DNA of 64,000 bases from Bacillota bacterium (GTDB taxonomy: Bacteria; Bacillota; Clostridia; Lachnospirales; Lachnospiraceae). Positions 7,449-16,365 of the stretch are shown here, in pieces (positions within the stretch are counted from its first letter, which is position 1; each line of letters starts with the position of its first letter). Position numbers and translations under genes: made by a program. Below the pieces are notes generated by a model. The model did no database searches. It was not told the DNA's origin and saw only the letters and a program-made list of their open reading frames with translations. Where the stretch lies: assembly GCA_023392615.1 (NCBI GenBank), contig JAEVYT010000030.1, positions 434,001 to 498,000 of the forward strand. The letters are read 5' to 3'.

Positions 7449-8924
7449 ATGCAAGTAGGCAATTATGATAAAATACTGTCTGAGACAGATCAATACAAGG
7501 AGAAGAGAAGCGAATATCTGAATAACAGTACGAATTGGATTGAAGACGCAATCATATATAATATAATTCCAGATCATTTTGCTTATTCCTGGAGAAATTC
7601 AGATAGTAGCGTAGACGATTCTGAGGAGAATGAATTCTTAAAGAAAGAATCTGATTCGGTATCTATTCCATGTACTATACAAGGAATTATTGATAATATG
7701 GATTATATACTTAAGCTGGGAGTTAACTGTATTTGTCTCAATCCATTTATATTTGATAAAAACAAGAAAGAAGCATATGACTATACCCATATTAATGAAC
7801 AACTCGGAGAGAATAAGGATTTTACATTCTTGGTAAACTTCTGTCATAATTGTAATGTTAAGTTTATCCTGGATGGGCTGTTTCATGAGTATAATGATGA
7901 GAATTATTCGGAGAATAAGGAAGATTATAGATATCATATAAGAATGAAGTATTATCTTGATCTATGTCAACAATGGATTATTGAATACGGGGTAGATGGT
8001 ATTAAAATTGATAATACAGTTGATATGAACCAGGAATCATTTCTTATATTTTGTGAAGCAATCAAGAAATGTAATGAGAACTGTTGGATATTAATAAATA
8101 ATAAAGAAGATATAATCAAGGAAAACACATATAAGGAAGTTGATTTGATAAAAAATGAGAATACGGAAGATATGCTGAGTGAGGTTAGGCTTGAGAATAA
8201 TCATAACAAGAACGAGATACTCAAGCATGATATACTGCCGGAAGATAAGCTTAATGATGAGGAAAACAAGAAAACTAGACAACATTTAGATATTGTATTT
8301 AACCATCGTTTTTATAGTGCTTGCAAGAATTTTTTTGCTATGAATTACGTAAATGCAGATCAATTCAGTTATTGCTTCAATCCAACGAATATAGACGGCA
8401 TAACAGATATACCTTTTCCCTTTATCAATTTTTTGAGTGATAAAAGCACATCACGATTTCTAGTTTTGTGTAAGAAAGACCTAGCTAAGTATAAGTTATC
8501 AATTCTATATCTGATGACATCTCCCGGAATTCCATTGATATTGTATGGAGATGAAAATCCTGTAGTTGGGGATAAGGAAGAGGATTGCTTGCAGACAATG
8601 TCGTTTGATGAGGAGAATGAGTTATTTATTTTCTTTAAGGCTGCTATATTTTTACATAAGAAATTGAAAGGGCTGCGCGTCGGAGATTATCGAACGCTTG
8701 TAGCGGATAAGGAGAGTAATCTTCTTGTGTTTGAGCGTTATACTGAGGAGGAGTGTATCACGGTTGCCCTCAATGCGGGGGATAAAGAAGTTCCGCTTGA
8801 TCTGGATATAGAGGATAAGATGATGATATGGAATAACGGATTCGGTGATATGAAAATGAATGCGTACGGATTTGTAATATTGAGGGAGAAGAGAAATATT
8901 AATTCAGGATACGGTGTTCTGTAA
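7449..8924 (+). CDS. GH13 alpha-amylase-fold protein with degenerate active site
   Basis: 491 residues from ATG 7449 (GGAGG 5 bases upstream; TTG at 7437 rejected). The fold is recognisable: beta-strand 1 (IEDAIIYNIIPDHFA), the strand 3 region (LGVNCICLNPF), strand 4 (VDGIKIDN, about 182-189) and a C-terminal beta domain ending in NAYGFVIL. Catalytic regions are eroded. Region I has DGLFHE instead of DxVxNH; region II keeps the nucleophile Asp188 but its invariant Arg is Lys186; region III (WILINNKE) has no general-acid Glu in place; region IV reads FLSDKSTSR instead of the NHD form. It is probably a non-catalytic or very altered family member. Monocistronic between hairpins. A charged insertion (about 215-285) separates regions III and IV. 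Confidence 0.75.
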   Translation: MQVGNYDKILSETDQYKEKRSEYLNNSTNWIEDAIIYNIIPDHFAYSWRNSDSSVDDSEENEFLKKESDSVSIPCTIQGIIDNMDYILKLGVNCICLNPFIFDKNKKEAYDYTHINEQLGENKDFTFLVNFCHNCNVKFILDGLFHEYNDENYSENKEDYRYHIRMKYYLDLCQQWIIEYGVDGIKIDNTVDMNQESFLIFCEAIKKCNENCWILINNKEDIIKENTYKEVDLIKNENTEDMLSEVRLENNHNKNEILKHDILPEDKLNDEENKKTRQHLDIVFNHRFYSACKNFFAMNYVNADQFSYCFNPTNIDGITDIPFPFINFLSDKSTSRFLVLCKKDLAKYKLSILYLMTSPGIPLILYGDENPVVGDKEEDCLQTMSFDEENELFIFFKAAIFLHKKLKGLRVGDYRTLVADKESNLLVFERYTEEECITVALNAGDKEVPLDLDIEDKMMIWNNGFGDMKMNAYGFVILREKRNINSGYGVL

Positions 8925-8929
8925 ATGAG

Positions 8930-8973
8930 ACTCCGAGTAAGGCTTGTTTCGTATGTGTCTTGCTCGGAGTGTT
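8930..8973 (+). terminator. hairpin terminator after the GH13-like gene
   Basis: ACTCCGAG(T)AAG pairs with CTT(G)CTCGGAGT; the tail GTTTATAT is only weakly T-rich. Begins 6 bases after the stop. Confidence 0.7.
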
Positions 8974-9140
8974 TATATAAGATAGCACAAACTATTAGTG
9001 CTTAAAAACATGAAATTGATTTAGCATCTTCTGGTTTTTTTTATTTATTTATGATACCATATTAAGTGAAAAGTCAATAAAAATAATTAGTCTTAATGCA
9101 TTAGCCATCCAATCAACGGAGAGGCAGAATGGAGTTATAA

Positions 9141-9893
9141 ATGGATGTTCAAAAACTATTAGAACAAGTTAAAAATAATGAAGTTTCAATAAGTGAGGCC
9201 GAAGAGATTCTTAAGAAATTACCGTATGAAGATTTAGGACATGCTAAGCTTGATCATCACAGGGAATTACGTTCGGGTTTTGGGGAAGCCATCTTTTGTG
9301 CAGGAAAATCAACACCACACTTAATCAGTATCTATCAGAACTTTTATGAGAAGGGGACCAATGTCTTAGGGACAAGAGCTACGATAGAGCAATATGAGAG
9401 TGTGAAAGAAGTTCTTCCCGAAGTTGAATATGATTCTTTGTCAAGAATTCTAAAGATACAAACGACGCAGAAAGAGAAAATAGGTAGTGTGGTGGTATGT
9501 ACCGGTGGCACTGCAGATATCCCGGTGGCTGAGGAAGCAGCACAAACAGCAGAATTCTTTGGAAGTAATGTGATTCGTATCTATGATGTTGGGGTGGCGG
9601 GAATTCATCGGTTGTTTTCTAAGCTTGATGATATTCGCCATGCAAACTGTGTCGTTGCGGTAGCAGGCATGGAAGGTGCTCTTGGCAGTGTCGTGGCAGG
9701 ATTGGTGGATAAACCGGTGATAGCAGTGCCGACATCAATCGGTTATGGCGCGAGCTTTCAAGGAGTATCTGCATTATTGACCATGCTCAACTCTTGTGCA
9801 GAAGGACTTGCTGTTGTCAATATCGATAATGGATTTGGCGCGGGATATATCGCGACACAGATCAATCGTTTAGCAATAAAGGATTCGAAATGA
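9141..9893 (+). CDS. larB: LarB, pyridinium-3,5-biscarboxylate mononucleotide synthase
   Basis: 250 residues, PurE-like fold at the C-terminus. LarB carboxylates and hydrolyses nicotinic acid adenine dinucleotide in the first step of nickel-pincer nucleotide (NPN) cofactor synthesis. The family N-terminus (LDHHRELRSGFGEAIFCAGK) and the PurE-like core (VVCTGGTADIPVAEEAA, then VAGMEGALGSVVAGLVDKPVIAVPTS) are both present. ATG 9141 follows GGAG at 6 bases. larC and larE lie convergently downstream, so the set is together but in two transcription units; larA is not in the window. Confidence 0.92.
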   Translation: MDVQKLLEQVKNNEVSISEAEEILKKLPYEDLGHAKLDHHRELRSGFGEAIFCAGKSTPHLISIYQNFYEKGTNVLGTRATIEQYESVKEVLPEVEYDSLSRILKIQTTQKEKIGSVVVCTGGTADIPVAEEAAQTAEFFGSNVIRIYDVGVAGIHRLFSKLDDIRHANCVVAVAGMEGALGSVVAGLVDKPVIAVPTSIGYGASFQGVSALLTMLNSCAEGLAVVNIDNGFGAGYIATQINRLAIKDSK

Positions 9894-9910
9894 TTTGTTC
9901 ATTTCGAATC
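9882..9910. terminator. bidirectional hairpin between larB and larE
   Basis: A perfect 12-bp stem GATTCGAAATGA/TCATTTCGAATC with a 5-base loop overlaps the larB stop codon. A T-rich tail follows on the + strand (TATTTTC) and weaker T content on the - strand. It lies between convergent larB and larE. Confidence 0.75.
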
Positions 9911-9935
9911 TATTTTCAACTACCATTTAAATCTC

Positions 9936-10778
9936 CTAAGTAAGCTTAATATCCATACTACCAGAACGGAAGCCTTCCAGATCCAGTGTTATGTATAGAA
10001 ACCCAAGTTCTTTCATATGGTGTATGATATTTGAAGCATGTTCAAATAGGAGGGGAAAGGATGATTGATCCACCTCAATACGTAAAATATCCCCGTGTAA
10101 CCTGAGTCGTACGTTGTAAAAACCAAGTTGTCTCAGGTATAATTCCCCTTGGTCAATTCGTTTGAGAAGTTCAAAATCAAAGGATGTTCCGTAGGGTAGC
10201 CGCGTAGCCAGGCAGGGTGCAGAAGGTTTATCTGATGTGGGGATATGTAATGATGTTGCCATGGAACGTATTTGTGTCTTAGTAATTTGTAACTCCAGTA
10301 AAGGGCTACGAATGCCTAGTTCTGTAAGGGCTTTCATACCCGGGCGATATGCATTGCGGTCGTCATAATTTGTTCCGTCCACAAGATAGGTAAACCCCTG
10401 TTCCTTCGCAACCTTTATAAAGGTTTGAAATAATAATTTTTTGCACCGGTAACATCGATCGACAGGATTTTTCATGATTTCAGGATCGGCAAATTCATTC
10501 ACGAGGATCGTTTTGTGAATTGCCCCCATACTAAGCGCTAACTTACGAGCCTCCTCCAAATCACCATGGGGGTGAAGTTGAGTCTCAAAAGTGACAGCCA
10601 GTACGGGGTGGCCGGAAGTCTTACCCACCTCACAGGCAACCTTAAGTAAAAGGCTGCTGTCCACCCCTCCGGAGAAAGCAATGGCGATTCCGCCATCAAC
10701 ATGGGACTGGAATAGATGAGATAGTTTTTCGATATGTATAGAGGTTGAAACCTCTGTATGATCTGTTTTATTTATCAT
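9936..10778 (-). CDS. larE: LarE, ATP-dependent sacrificial sulfur transferase
   Basis: 280 residues. Adenylates the pyridinium biscarboxylate nucleotide and inserts sulfur to form the thiocarboxylates of NPN. The PP-loop SGGVDSS (about residues 36-42) binds ATP; DRCYRCKK and the late APCLATRLPYG segment are typical, the latter holding the cysteine that in the Lactobacillus enzyme donates its sulfur and becomes dehydroalanine. Start ATG 10778 with GAGGAAA. Placed 20 bases after larC in the same operon. There is no triple-cysteine cluster of the kind used by [4Fe-4S] LarE versions, so a sacrificial-Cys mechanism is more likely (inference). Confidence 0.92.
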   Translation of the reverse strand: MINKTDHTEVSTSIHIEKLSHLFQSHVDGGIAIAFSGGVDSSLLLKVACEVGKTSGHPVLAVTFETQLHPHGDLEEARKLALSMGAIHKTILVNEFADPEIMKNPVDRCYRCKKLLFQTFIKVAKEQGFTYLVDGTNYDDRNAYRPGMKALTELGIRSPLLELQITKTQIRSMATSLHIPTSDKPSAPCLATRLPYGTSFDFELLKRIDQGELYLRQLGFYNVRLRLHGDILRIEVDQSSFPLLFEHASNIIHHMKELGFLYITLDLEGFRSGSMDIKLT

Positions 10779-10798
10779 ATGATTTCCTCTTTATTACG

Positions 10799-12160
10799 CT
10801 AAAATAAACTCTTTCTTCCTTCGTATTGAGCTAATTGATACATCGTCATATAATCCAGCCCTGAACTTTGGCATAATGATTTGACACTCTCATATTCAGG
10901 ATATATATAGGTCTGACTATCATAAGTACATATTTTTAACTGTACATCACCATAGGGTGTGGTTACAATTTTTTGTTCTCTCGGTAATACAGTGCGGATG
11001 GATTCCTGCTTACGAATTCCAATCGTAGTGGTATGAGTAAAGATGATTCCTTCTAATTTCTTTATATCTTCTTCCTTGCATATCACACCGAGTAGATAAG
11101 CAGGGCGGTTTTTCTTCATAAAAATAGGAGTATAGTAGACGTCCTTTGCCCCGTTTTGAAATAACAGTTCCATAGTGAAGGAGAGAGCCTCTCCGGTACA
11201 ATCATCGAGATTTGCTTCAAGTACCCATATCTTATCCGTAGATGTATCAGCGGCAATCTCTTCAATCAGCATTGCGCGCAGTATGCCCGATGCTCCTTCG
11301 TAAGTTCGCTTGCCCGCACCCAGTCCGATTTTTCTAATACTCATATTTGTTGGTAAATGTTCCTCACTCTTTATCGCAGCAACAATTGCAGCACCGGTAG
11401 GTGTTACAAGCTCACCTTTCACAGTGGTGATGTGGAGTGGAAGTTGATGCTCGGCTGCTATATTGATTACAGCAGGAACAGGGATTGGTAGCAAACCATG
11501 CTGACATTTAATCTGTCCGGTTCCTTCGTGTAATTCTGAAACAATTACTTTTTTAATGTTCAAGTTATCCAGACATATCGCTGTAGCTACTATGTCAACG
11601 ATGGAGTCAATTGCACCAACCTCATGAAAATGAACTTCTTCCAGTGGTTTTGAATGGGCTTTTGATTCTGCGACTGCGATGATGTGGAAGATTTTTTTTG
11701 CTAAAGCCTTTGCATTATCTGTTATATCAGATTCTTCGATTATAATATTAATATCATATAAATTTCGGTGGTCGTGATGCCCCAAATGTAGAGTTTCGTT
11801 ATCGTTCGACAAATCTTGGATAGCAGCATGTGAATGATTATGGGGATGCTCATGATTATGGTCAATCTGATGGGAGTGATCATGAGAATGTGCGTCTTCA
11901 TGTGTGTGACTATGTAAATGGTCATTCTGCTGGATGTTGTCATGAGGTTCATTATCCTGGTCAAGTATGACGTTAAAATCACAAGCATCAATACTGCTTT
12001 TTAATCTTCGTCCTATCTCAATTCGGTAGCCATCCACCTTTAGACTGTTTAACCCATCTAATAGAATTTTTTGATCAGCTCCTAAATCAAGTAAAGCTGC
12101 TACCGTCATATCACCGCTGATTCCAGAGTAACACTCCAGATATAATATATTTTCATTCAT
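10799..12160 (-). CDS. larC: LarC, nickel insertion cyclometallase (single fused frame)
   Basis: 453 residues from 12160, where the family start NENILYLECYSGISGDM begins; the frame stays open to 12241 but the extra 27 residues are atypical. LarC uses CTP to load nickel into NPN. A histidine-rich stretch (about residues 75-130, many HSH and HNH units) can hold nickel. The N-terminal LarC1 part (EVHFHEVGAIDSIVDIV; TPTGAAIVAA) continues into the LarC2 part (LEANLDDCTGEAL; MKKNRPAYLLGVIC) without interruption, unlike Lactobacillus plantarum, where a programmed frameshift joins them. Followed by larE. Confidence 0.92.
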   Translation of the reverse strand: MNENILYLECYSGISGDMTVAALLDLGADQKILLDGLNSLKVDGYRIEIGRRLKSSIDACDFNVILDQDNEPHDNIQQNDHLHSHTHEDAHSHDHSHQIDHNHEHPHNHSHAAIQDLSNDNETLHLGHHDHRNLYDINIIIEESDITDNAKALAKKIFHIIAVAESKAHSKPLEEVHFHEVGAIDSIVDIVATAICLDNLNIKKVIVSELHEGTGQIKCQHGLLPIPVPAVINIAAEHQLPLHITTVKGELVTPTGAAIVAAIKSEEHLPTNMSIRKIGLGAGKRTYEGASGILRAMLIEEIAADTSTDKIWVLEANLDDCTGEALSFTMELLFQNGAKDVYYTPIFMKKNRPAYLLGVICKEEDIKKLEGIIFTHTTTIGIRKQESIRTVLPREQKIVTTPYGDVQLKICTYDSQTYIYPEYESVKSLCQSSGLDYMTMYQLAQYEGRKSLF

Positions 12161-12354
12161 GTTTATACTCTCACTTTCAATTAAGAATAGTTTGCTTACT
12201 TCCTCAATCTTATCACATTGAGATCGGTATTTATTTGACATTAATTATGTGTCATATCCTTCTAAAAGTAAATTATAGCACTATGTTCATAGGATAGTAA
12301 ATGTAGTAAATTAGTTAACAACTTATCGAGTAGGATTTTAAAATACAAAAAAAC

Positions 12355-12407
12355 ATAAAAAATGCTCCGTGCTGTGACTGGATTTATGAACAGTAAACAG
12401 AGGAGCA
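12355..12407 (-). terminator. intrinsic terminator of the GNAT gene
   Basis: Read on the minus strand: TGCTCC..CTGT..ACTG - loop - CAGT.ACAG..GGAGCA followed by TTTTTTAT and more Ts. Three stacked helices with small internal loops. The 313-bp gap 12161-12473 otherwise holds only the unused N-terminal extension of larC. Confidence 0.85.
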
Positions 12408-12473
12408 AAGCTGTGTGTATCATTCAGTAAAATTGAGATTGTAAATAGCCAACTTAAATGGAATATAACATGT

Positions 12474-12746
12474 TTATGCTAATATATCGGAGTATTCAGG
12501 ATGGTCTGTGAACCATTTTACAGCATAACTGCAGGTGGGTTTTGCTTTCTGGTTGTTTGCTTTTAGCTGAGTAACCAAAGCCTCCATTAGTTTGCCAGCA
12601 ACTCCTTGACCTCTGAGGGATTTATCCACATAAGTGTGATCAATATTAACGGTATCTTCTGCTATATTAGGAAAGGTTACAACAGCAATCATTTGATCGT
12701 TTTCATCGTTTAAATATATTTTATTCTTTTCGTATTTAAAATCCAT
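12474..12746 (-). CDS. small GNAT-family N-acetyltransferase (YjdJ type)
   Basis: 90 residues from 12746 (GAGGAGTG 7 bases upstream). A minimal GCN5-related fold: the acetyl-CoA loop RGQGVAGKLMEAL (about 49-61) and the ending PTCSYAVKWFTDHPEY are characteristic of the short YjdJ-like group. Substrate unknown. Monocistronic with its own terminator. Confidence 0.88.
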   Translation of the reverse strand: MDFKYEKNKIYLNDENDQMIAVVTFPNIAEDTVNIDHTYVDKSLRGQGVAGKLMEALVTQLKANNQKAKPTCSYAVKWFTDHPEYSDILA

Positions 12747-12901
12747 AAAATCACTCCTCATTTGACGGTAAATTGTATTAAACATATTATAACATATAAA
12801 AAAAATAGCAACAATAGAAACGTATTTTATTGCACTTCGAATGGATAGGGTATGTAATGGTGCATAAGGTCACAATACATATGATCTATACACCGAATAT
12901 A

Positions 12902-13090
12902 TTACTTTATATCAATTACACTAACCGGACAACCATCTCGAGCTTCTTCAGCCTGCTTCAAATATTTTTCAGGTATATCATCCTCAATTGCTTGTGAAAT
13001 GTCATTTTCATTGTAACTGAATACCTCAGGGCATATATCAATGCACAAACCACAGCTAATGCAGCCATCTTGGTCAACTGATGCTTTCAT
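12902..13090 (-). CDS. single [4Fe-4S] ferredoxin
   Basis: 62 residues. CISCGLCIDICPE supplies three cluster cysteines plus the CP, and the distant DGCPVSVI supplies the fourth ligand, the pattern of monocluster ferredoxins of the Thermotoga/Desulfovibrio type. Acidic overall. GGAG lies close upstream. A soluble electron carrier; the partner is unknown, though a flavin reductase-like gene starts 218 bases away divergently. Confidence 0.93.
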   Translation of the reverse strand: MKASVDQDGCISCGLCIDICPEVFSYNENDISQAIEDDIPEKYLKQAEEARDGCPVSVIDIK

Positions 13091-13307
13091 GTGTGTTCTC
13101 CTTTCAAATTGTATTATTTTTTACCACAATGTACTGGATATATTATGGATGGAAGAAGTTCGAATTATTCATTTATCGAAAACCTTTTCCGGTGATTGAA
13201 ATAGTGGATTATGATGTTTTAATTGGAATTTAAAAAGAAATCATTTATAATAGTTCCATTATACGTTTTGTATTGTCATTACAAAATGAAATATGACGGA
13301 GGTTAAT

Positions 13308-13874
13308 ATGGCTGAAAGAGATAACTGGAAGCCGGGAAATATGCTTTATCCGATTCCGGCTGTTATGGTAAGCTGCGGCAGAATAAATGAAAAACCAAAT
13401 ATTATTACGATTGCCTGGGCGGGTACCGTGTGCACGAATCCTGCTATGGTATCGATTTCAATAAGAAAAGAGCGTTACTCCTATGATATAATCAAAGAGA
13501 GTAGAGAATTTGTTATCAATCTTGTTACAAAGGATTTGGTATTTCAAGCAGATTATTGCGGGGTGAAGTCCGGAAGGGATGTAGACAAATTCAAGGAGAT
13601 GAAACTTACACCAATAAAAGCACAAAAGGTTGATGTGCCATATATTGAGGAAAGCCCTGTTTGCATTGAATGTGTTGTGAAGGACATTATTCCGTTAGGA
13701 AGTCACGATATGTTTTTAGCAGAGGTCGTGAATGTTGGAGTTGATAAAAAATATATGGATGAAACAGGACGTTTTCATCTCAACAAATCAGGACTAATCA
13801 CATATTCCCATGGGCAGTATTATTCGCTTGGAGAATATCTTGGAAAATTCGGTTATTCCGTTAAAAAGAAGTGA
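13308..13874 (+). CDS. flavin reductase-like (flavoredoxin) domain protein
   Basis: 188 residues from ATG 13308 with GGAGG just before; the ATG at 13293 lies upstream of that site. FMN-binding split-barrel family: PVMVSCGRINEKPNIITIAW at the N-terminus, then the SREFVINL segment and a C-terminal HGQYYSLGEYLGKFGYSVKKK that is typical of anaerobic flavoredoxin homologues. Probably a cytosolic FMN protein in electron transfer. Divergent from the ferredoxin gene, a plausible redox partner. Confidence 0.88.
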   Translation: MAERDNWKPGNMLYPIPAVMVSCGRINEKPNIITIAWAGTVCTNPAMVSISIRKERYSYDIIKESREFVINLVTKDLVFQADYCGVKSGRDVDKFKEMKLTPIKAQKVDVPYIEESPVCIECVVKDIIPLGSHDMFLAEVVNVGVDKKYMDETGRFHLNKSGLITYSHGQYYSLGEYLGKFGYSVKKK

Positions 13875-13928
13875 TATTTGATAAATAAGCACTAAGTTAT
13901 ATTGATACGATATTATATTGCCTCAAGT

Positions 13929-13971
13929 ACAGGTTGGAAGACTACTATGAAATAAGTGTCTTCCAACCTGT
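13929..13971. terminator. hairpin between convergent genes, no U-tract
   Basis: A perfect 14-bp stem ACAGGTTGGAAGAC/GTCTTCCAACCTGT with a 15-base loop, in the 188-bp gap between the convergent flavin reductase and metallophosphoesterase genes. There is no T-run on either side. Confidence 0.6.
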
Positions 13972-14062
13972 GAACTATGGTAAAATTATTCGGCGGGTTA
14001 ATATTATATTAGTCGTTCATATAGTGTTTTTCAAGCAACTAGGCTACTGAAAGTCTCTAATT

Positions 14063-14974
14063 TTAAGTGGTAGAATACTCGCTGGATTTGAAATATTCCA
14101 TGATTCGAACGGGACCTTCGAGAACTTCTCGGCCGACATATAACGTACGATCCGGTCTGGTCAGTATTGCCCATTTTACCAACGCAATTGTACCGTTTCG
14201 TATTTCTAATGCAGTAATACATCTCGGATGAACACAACTACCATCATTAAAATAAGGTACCTGACCGGCACTGGGGAACTCTGCTCTATGTGTATGACCG
14301 CATATAAGTGGATGTTTGTTCTCGATAATCCAGTCTCTTAATCTTTTTTCAATTACATTTTTATTGGAGTTGTTTTTAGATGCGCTCGTCGGATCTTTTA
14401 CTCCAATCAATTCTAAGGGTCTCCATACATAACGCACGAGAAAGCGAGATAATCGCCATAAAGTATCATTTTGAAAGTCTGCCTGATGTCCATGAGTTAA
14501 AAAAATCTTATAAGGTGATTGTCGGTACTGAAGTATGAGTCCTTCGGGGAATTCGATGCCGGGGAATAACGGTACCTGTGAATCTACACTTTCGCAATAA
14601 AAGCTGTGGCATTTTGTTTTTGAGAATCGGGAATCCCGTTTGATGATATCGTGATTACCATAAAGCATCATAAGGCGATTGTTTTTATAAAATAAAGACA
14701 TCAGCCAGAAAGCATCACTATGTGTGCTGATAATATCATTAATATCCCTATTTTCCCATAATTCATCTCCATCACCCAATTCAATGTACGTAAATCCATT
14801 TTCATAATAATAGTAAAGTGAAGCGAAAAACAAGTTTTGATTTCCGGAAAAGTTATCACCCCAATTCCCAATTCCACGATGACAATCGCTCATGATTACA
14901 AAACGTGAACTATCATCAAAATTAATGATAGTCGATTCCTTAAACACTTTGGATAAACGTTTTGAAGTAGACAA
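14063..14974 (-). CDS. calcineurin-like metallophosphoesterase
   Basis: About 303 residues. The five metallophosphoesterase motifs are in order: MSDCHRG (D-H), ELGDGDELWE (GD), MLYGNHD (GNHD), FLTHGHQAD (GH) and CGHTHRAEFP (GHTH), coordinating two metals. Substrate unknown; the UDP-diacylglucosamine hydrolase-like shape is possible. The start is uncertain: TTG 14974 has GGAAGGAG very close, and a GTG at about 14950 is an alternative. It follows the DUF4474 gene by 23 bases, so the two form an operon. Confidence 0.85.
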   Translation of the reverse strand: MSTSKRLSKVFKESTIINFDDSSRFVIMSDCHRGIGNWGDNFSGNQNLFFASLYYYYENGFTYIELGDGDELWENRDINDIISTHSDAFWLMSLFYKNNRLMMLYGNHDIIKRDSRFSKTKCHSFYCESVDSQVPLFPGIEFPEGLILQYRQSPYKIFLTHGHQADFQNDTLWRLSRFLVRYVWRPLELIGVKDPTSASKNNSNKNVIEKRLRDWIIENKHPLICGHTHRAEFPSAGQVPYFNDGSCVHPRCITALEIRNGTIALVKWAILTRPDRTLYVGREVLEGPVRIMEYFKSSEYSTT

Positions 14975-14997
14975 TGCTCCTTCCCCCTTTTTGCTTT

Positions 14998-16023
14998 TTA
15001 ATCCTTATCCAAATGTTCGTTGATTGCTACAAAGGCATCATATACTGCATGAGGCTTCCCAATGTTGATTGCATTATTGTACATTCCGGGAGATTCCTTA
15101 CGGAGGACTACTAATTTATCAAGAGTTTCAGGATATTCCTTTGTTAACTCATTATAGGTACTGCATAAATTTTCATCATTTTTTAACATAAGAAAGTCAG
15201 TAAATGCAGTTCTTGTAACAGGTTGAGGAGTGTGGGGTTTATCATAATGAATATATACCTTGTTGTTCTGAACTCGGTATTCATTGTCCTTATATCCTGC
15301 CTTCACAAGTGCATTTACAAAAGTATATGTCATACGTTTGTCATATAGTTCTAATACAATATCTAAGGTTAATTCGGAAGGCTTTGAGAATTCGCCCAAC
15401 TTAAATCCGGTTAGCCACCAATGAAACCCGCTTCGGGTAAAGAGTAAGTTGCCTTTTTTTCGAAGAGCAAAAGACATATTAATACAGTCTTTATCCTCCA
15501 CACTATGATAGAATGTTCCACTAAATATGCCCGGGATAGACATGGCTGAACTTGTTGTATAATAAATACCGACTTCTGCTCCGGTATTCATTCCGTATTG
15601 TCCTTTCCAGAATTCAATCAACCATTTCCGTCCATTGTATTCAAAATGAATCGGTTCACAATCAATAATCATACTTAACGCAGCACTTGCTTCGTCATAT
15701 AATCTACAGTAGCCAAACTCACGCTGCCACGGATGAAGGATGGAGTAAAATATATCCTGATTGGGATCGTATGCAAAACCAAAAGGTTTGATATCTTCAT
15801 TTAATTCATTGACACGCTCGGCTGAATCACCAATGATGTCGGTTACCGGTGTAATTACCTCGTGCTTTTTATCTTTCTTTTTTAAATAAACTGTATATAA
15901 TAGTCCAATACTCAATATAAACAGACCACCAACGATAGTTAGCACACCTATATAATCTTCAAGAAAAAAGATCAAACCAACTGCCAGCATTGGTAAAAGC
16001 GTAGACGTACAAAAGATAAGCAT
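14998..16023 (-). CDS. DUF4474-domain membrane protein
   Basis: 341 residues; AAAGGAG 8 bases before ATG. Two adjacent hydrophobic segments (residues 2-20 and 27-46) anchor it, followed by a basic stretch KKKDKKHE. The soluble part matches the Clostridia-specific DUF4474 pattern (FGYCRLYDEASAALSMIIDCEPIHFEY, then KWLIEFWKGQYGMNTGAEVGIYYT). Function unknown. Its operon partner is a metallophosphoesterase. Confidence 0.75.
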   Translation of the reverse strand: MLIFCTSTLLPMLAVGLIFFLEDYIGVLTIVGGLFILSIGLLYTVYLKKKDKKHEVITPVTDIIGDSAERVNELNEDIKPFGFAYDPNQDIFYSILHPWQREFGYCRLYDEASAALSMIIDCEPIHFEYNGRKWLIEFWKGQYGMNTGAEVGIYYTTSSAMSIPGIFSGTFYHSVEDKDCINMSFALRKKGNLLFTRSGFHWWLTGFKLGEFSKPSELTLDIVLELYDKRMTYTFVNALVKAGYKDNEYRVQNNKVYIHYDKPHTPQPVTRTAFTDFLMLKNDENLCSTYNELTKEYPETLDKLVVLRKESPGMYNNAINIGKPHAVYDAFVAINEHLDKD

Positions 16024-16182
16024 TTTATCAGCTCCTTTCTAGTTGTTATATATCATAATATTCGGGATATAGTGCGGTTGTTAAAGATGAAAGAGATGTT
16101 TTGTTGAAACAACTATGATTAATTTAATATGGAACAAATGTGTATTGAGTAATAAAATCAGTGCCATCATAAACCCAAGATA

Positions 16183-16210
16183 TTGACTTATAGAAAGAAT
16201 GGGATATAAT
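16183..16210 (+). promoter_or_regulatory. candidate distal promoter of the mrp gene
   Basis: TTGACT (16183-16188), 16-base spacer, TATAAT (16205-16210). It would give a leader of about 150 bases. Confidence 0.5.
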
Positions 16211-16307
16211 AAACAACAAAGTGTGAATTATGAATGATTAATCACACTACGAAGAGTAGATATGTATAGTCCGTAGTATAAGTAAAGTATAATTCACGCT
16301 ACATAAA

Positions 16308-16337
16308 TTGACACAGGTGCAGGCTTATGTTGATAAT
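16308..16337 (+). promoter_or_regulatory. candidate proximal promoter of the mrp gene
   Basis: TTGACA (16308-16313), 18-base spacer, GATAAT (16332-16337), with a leader of about 20 bases before ATG 16366. The 342-bp gap 16024-16365 shows no coding potential besides these two promoters. Confidence 0.5.
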
Positions 16338-16365
16338 GTAAAAAACATAGTAAAGGATGATGAAA

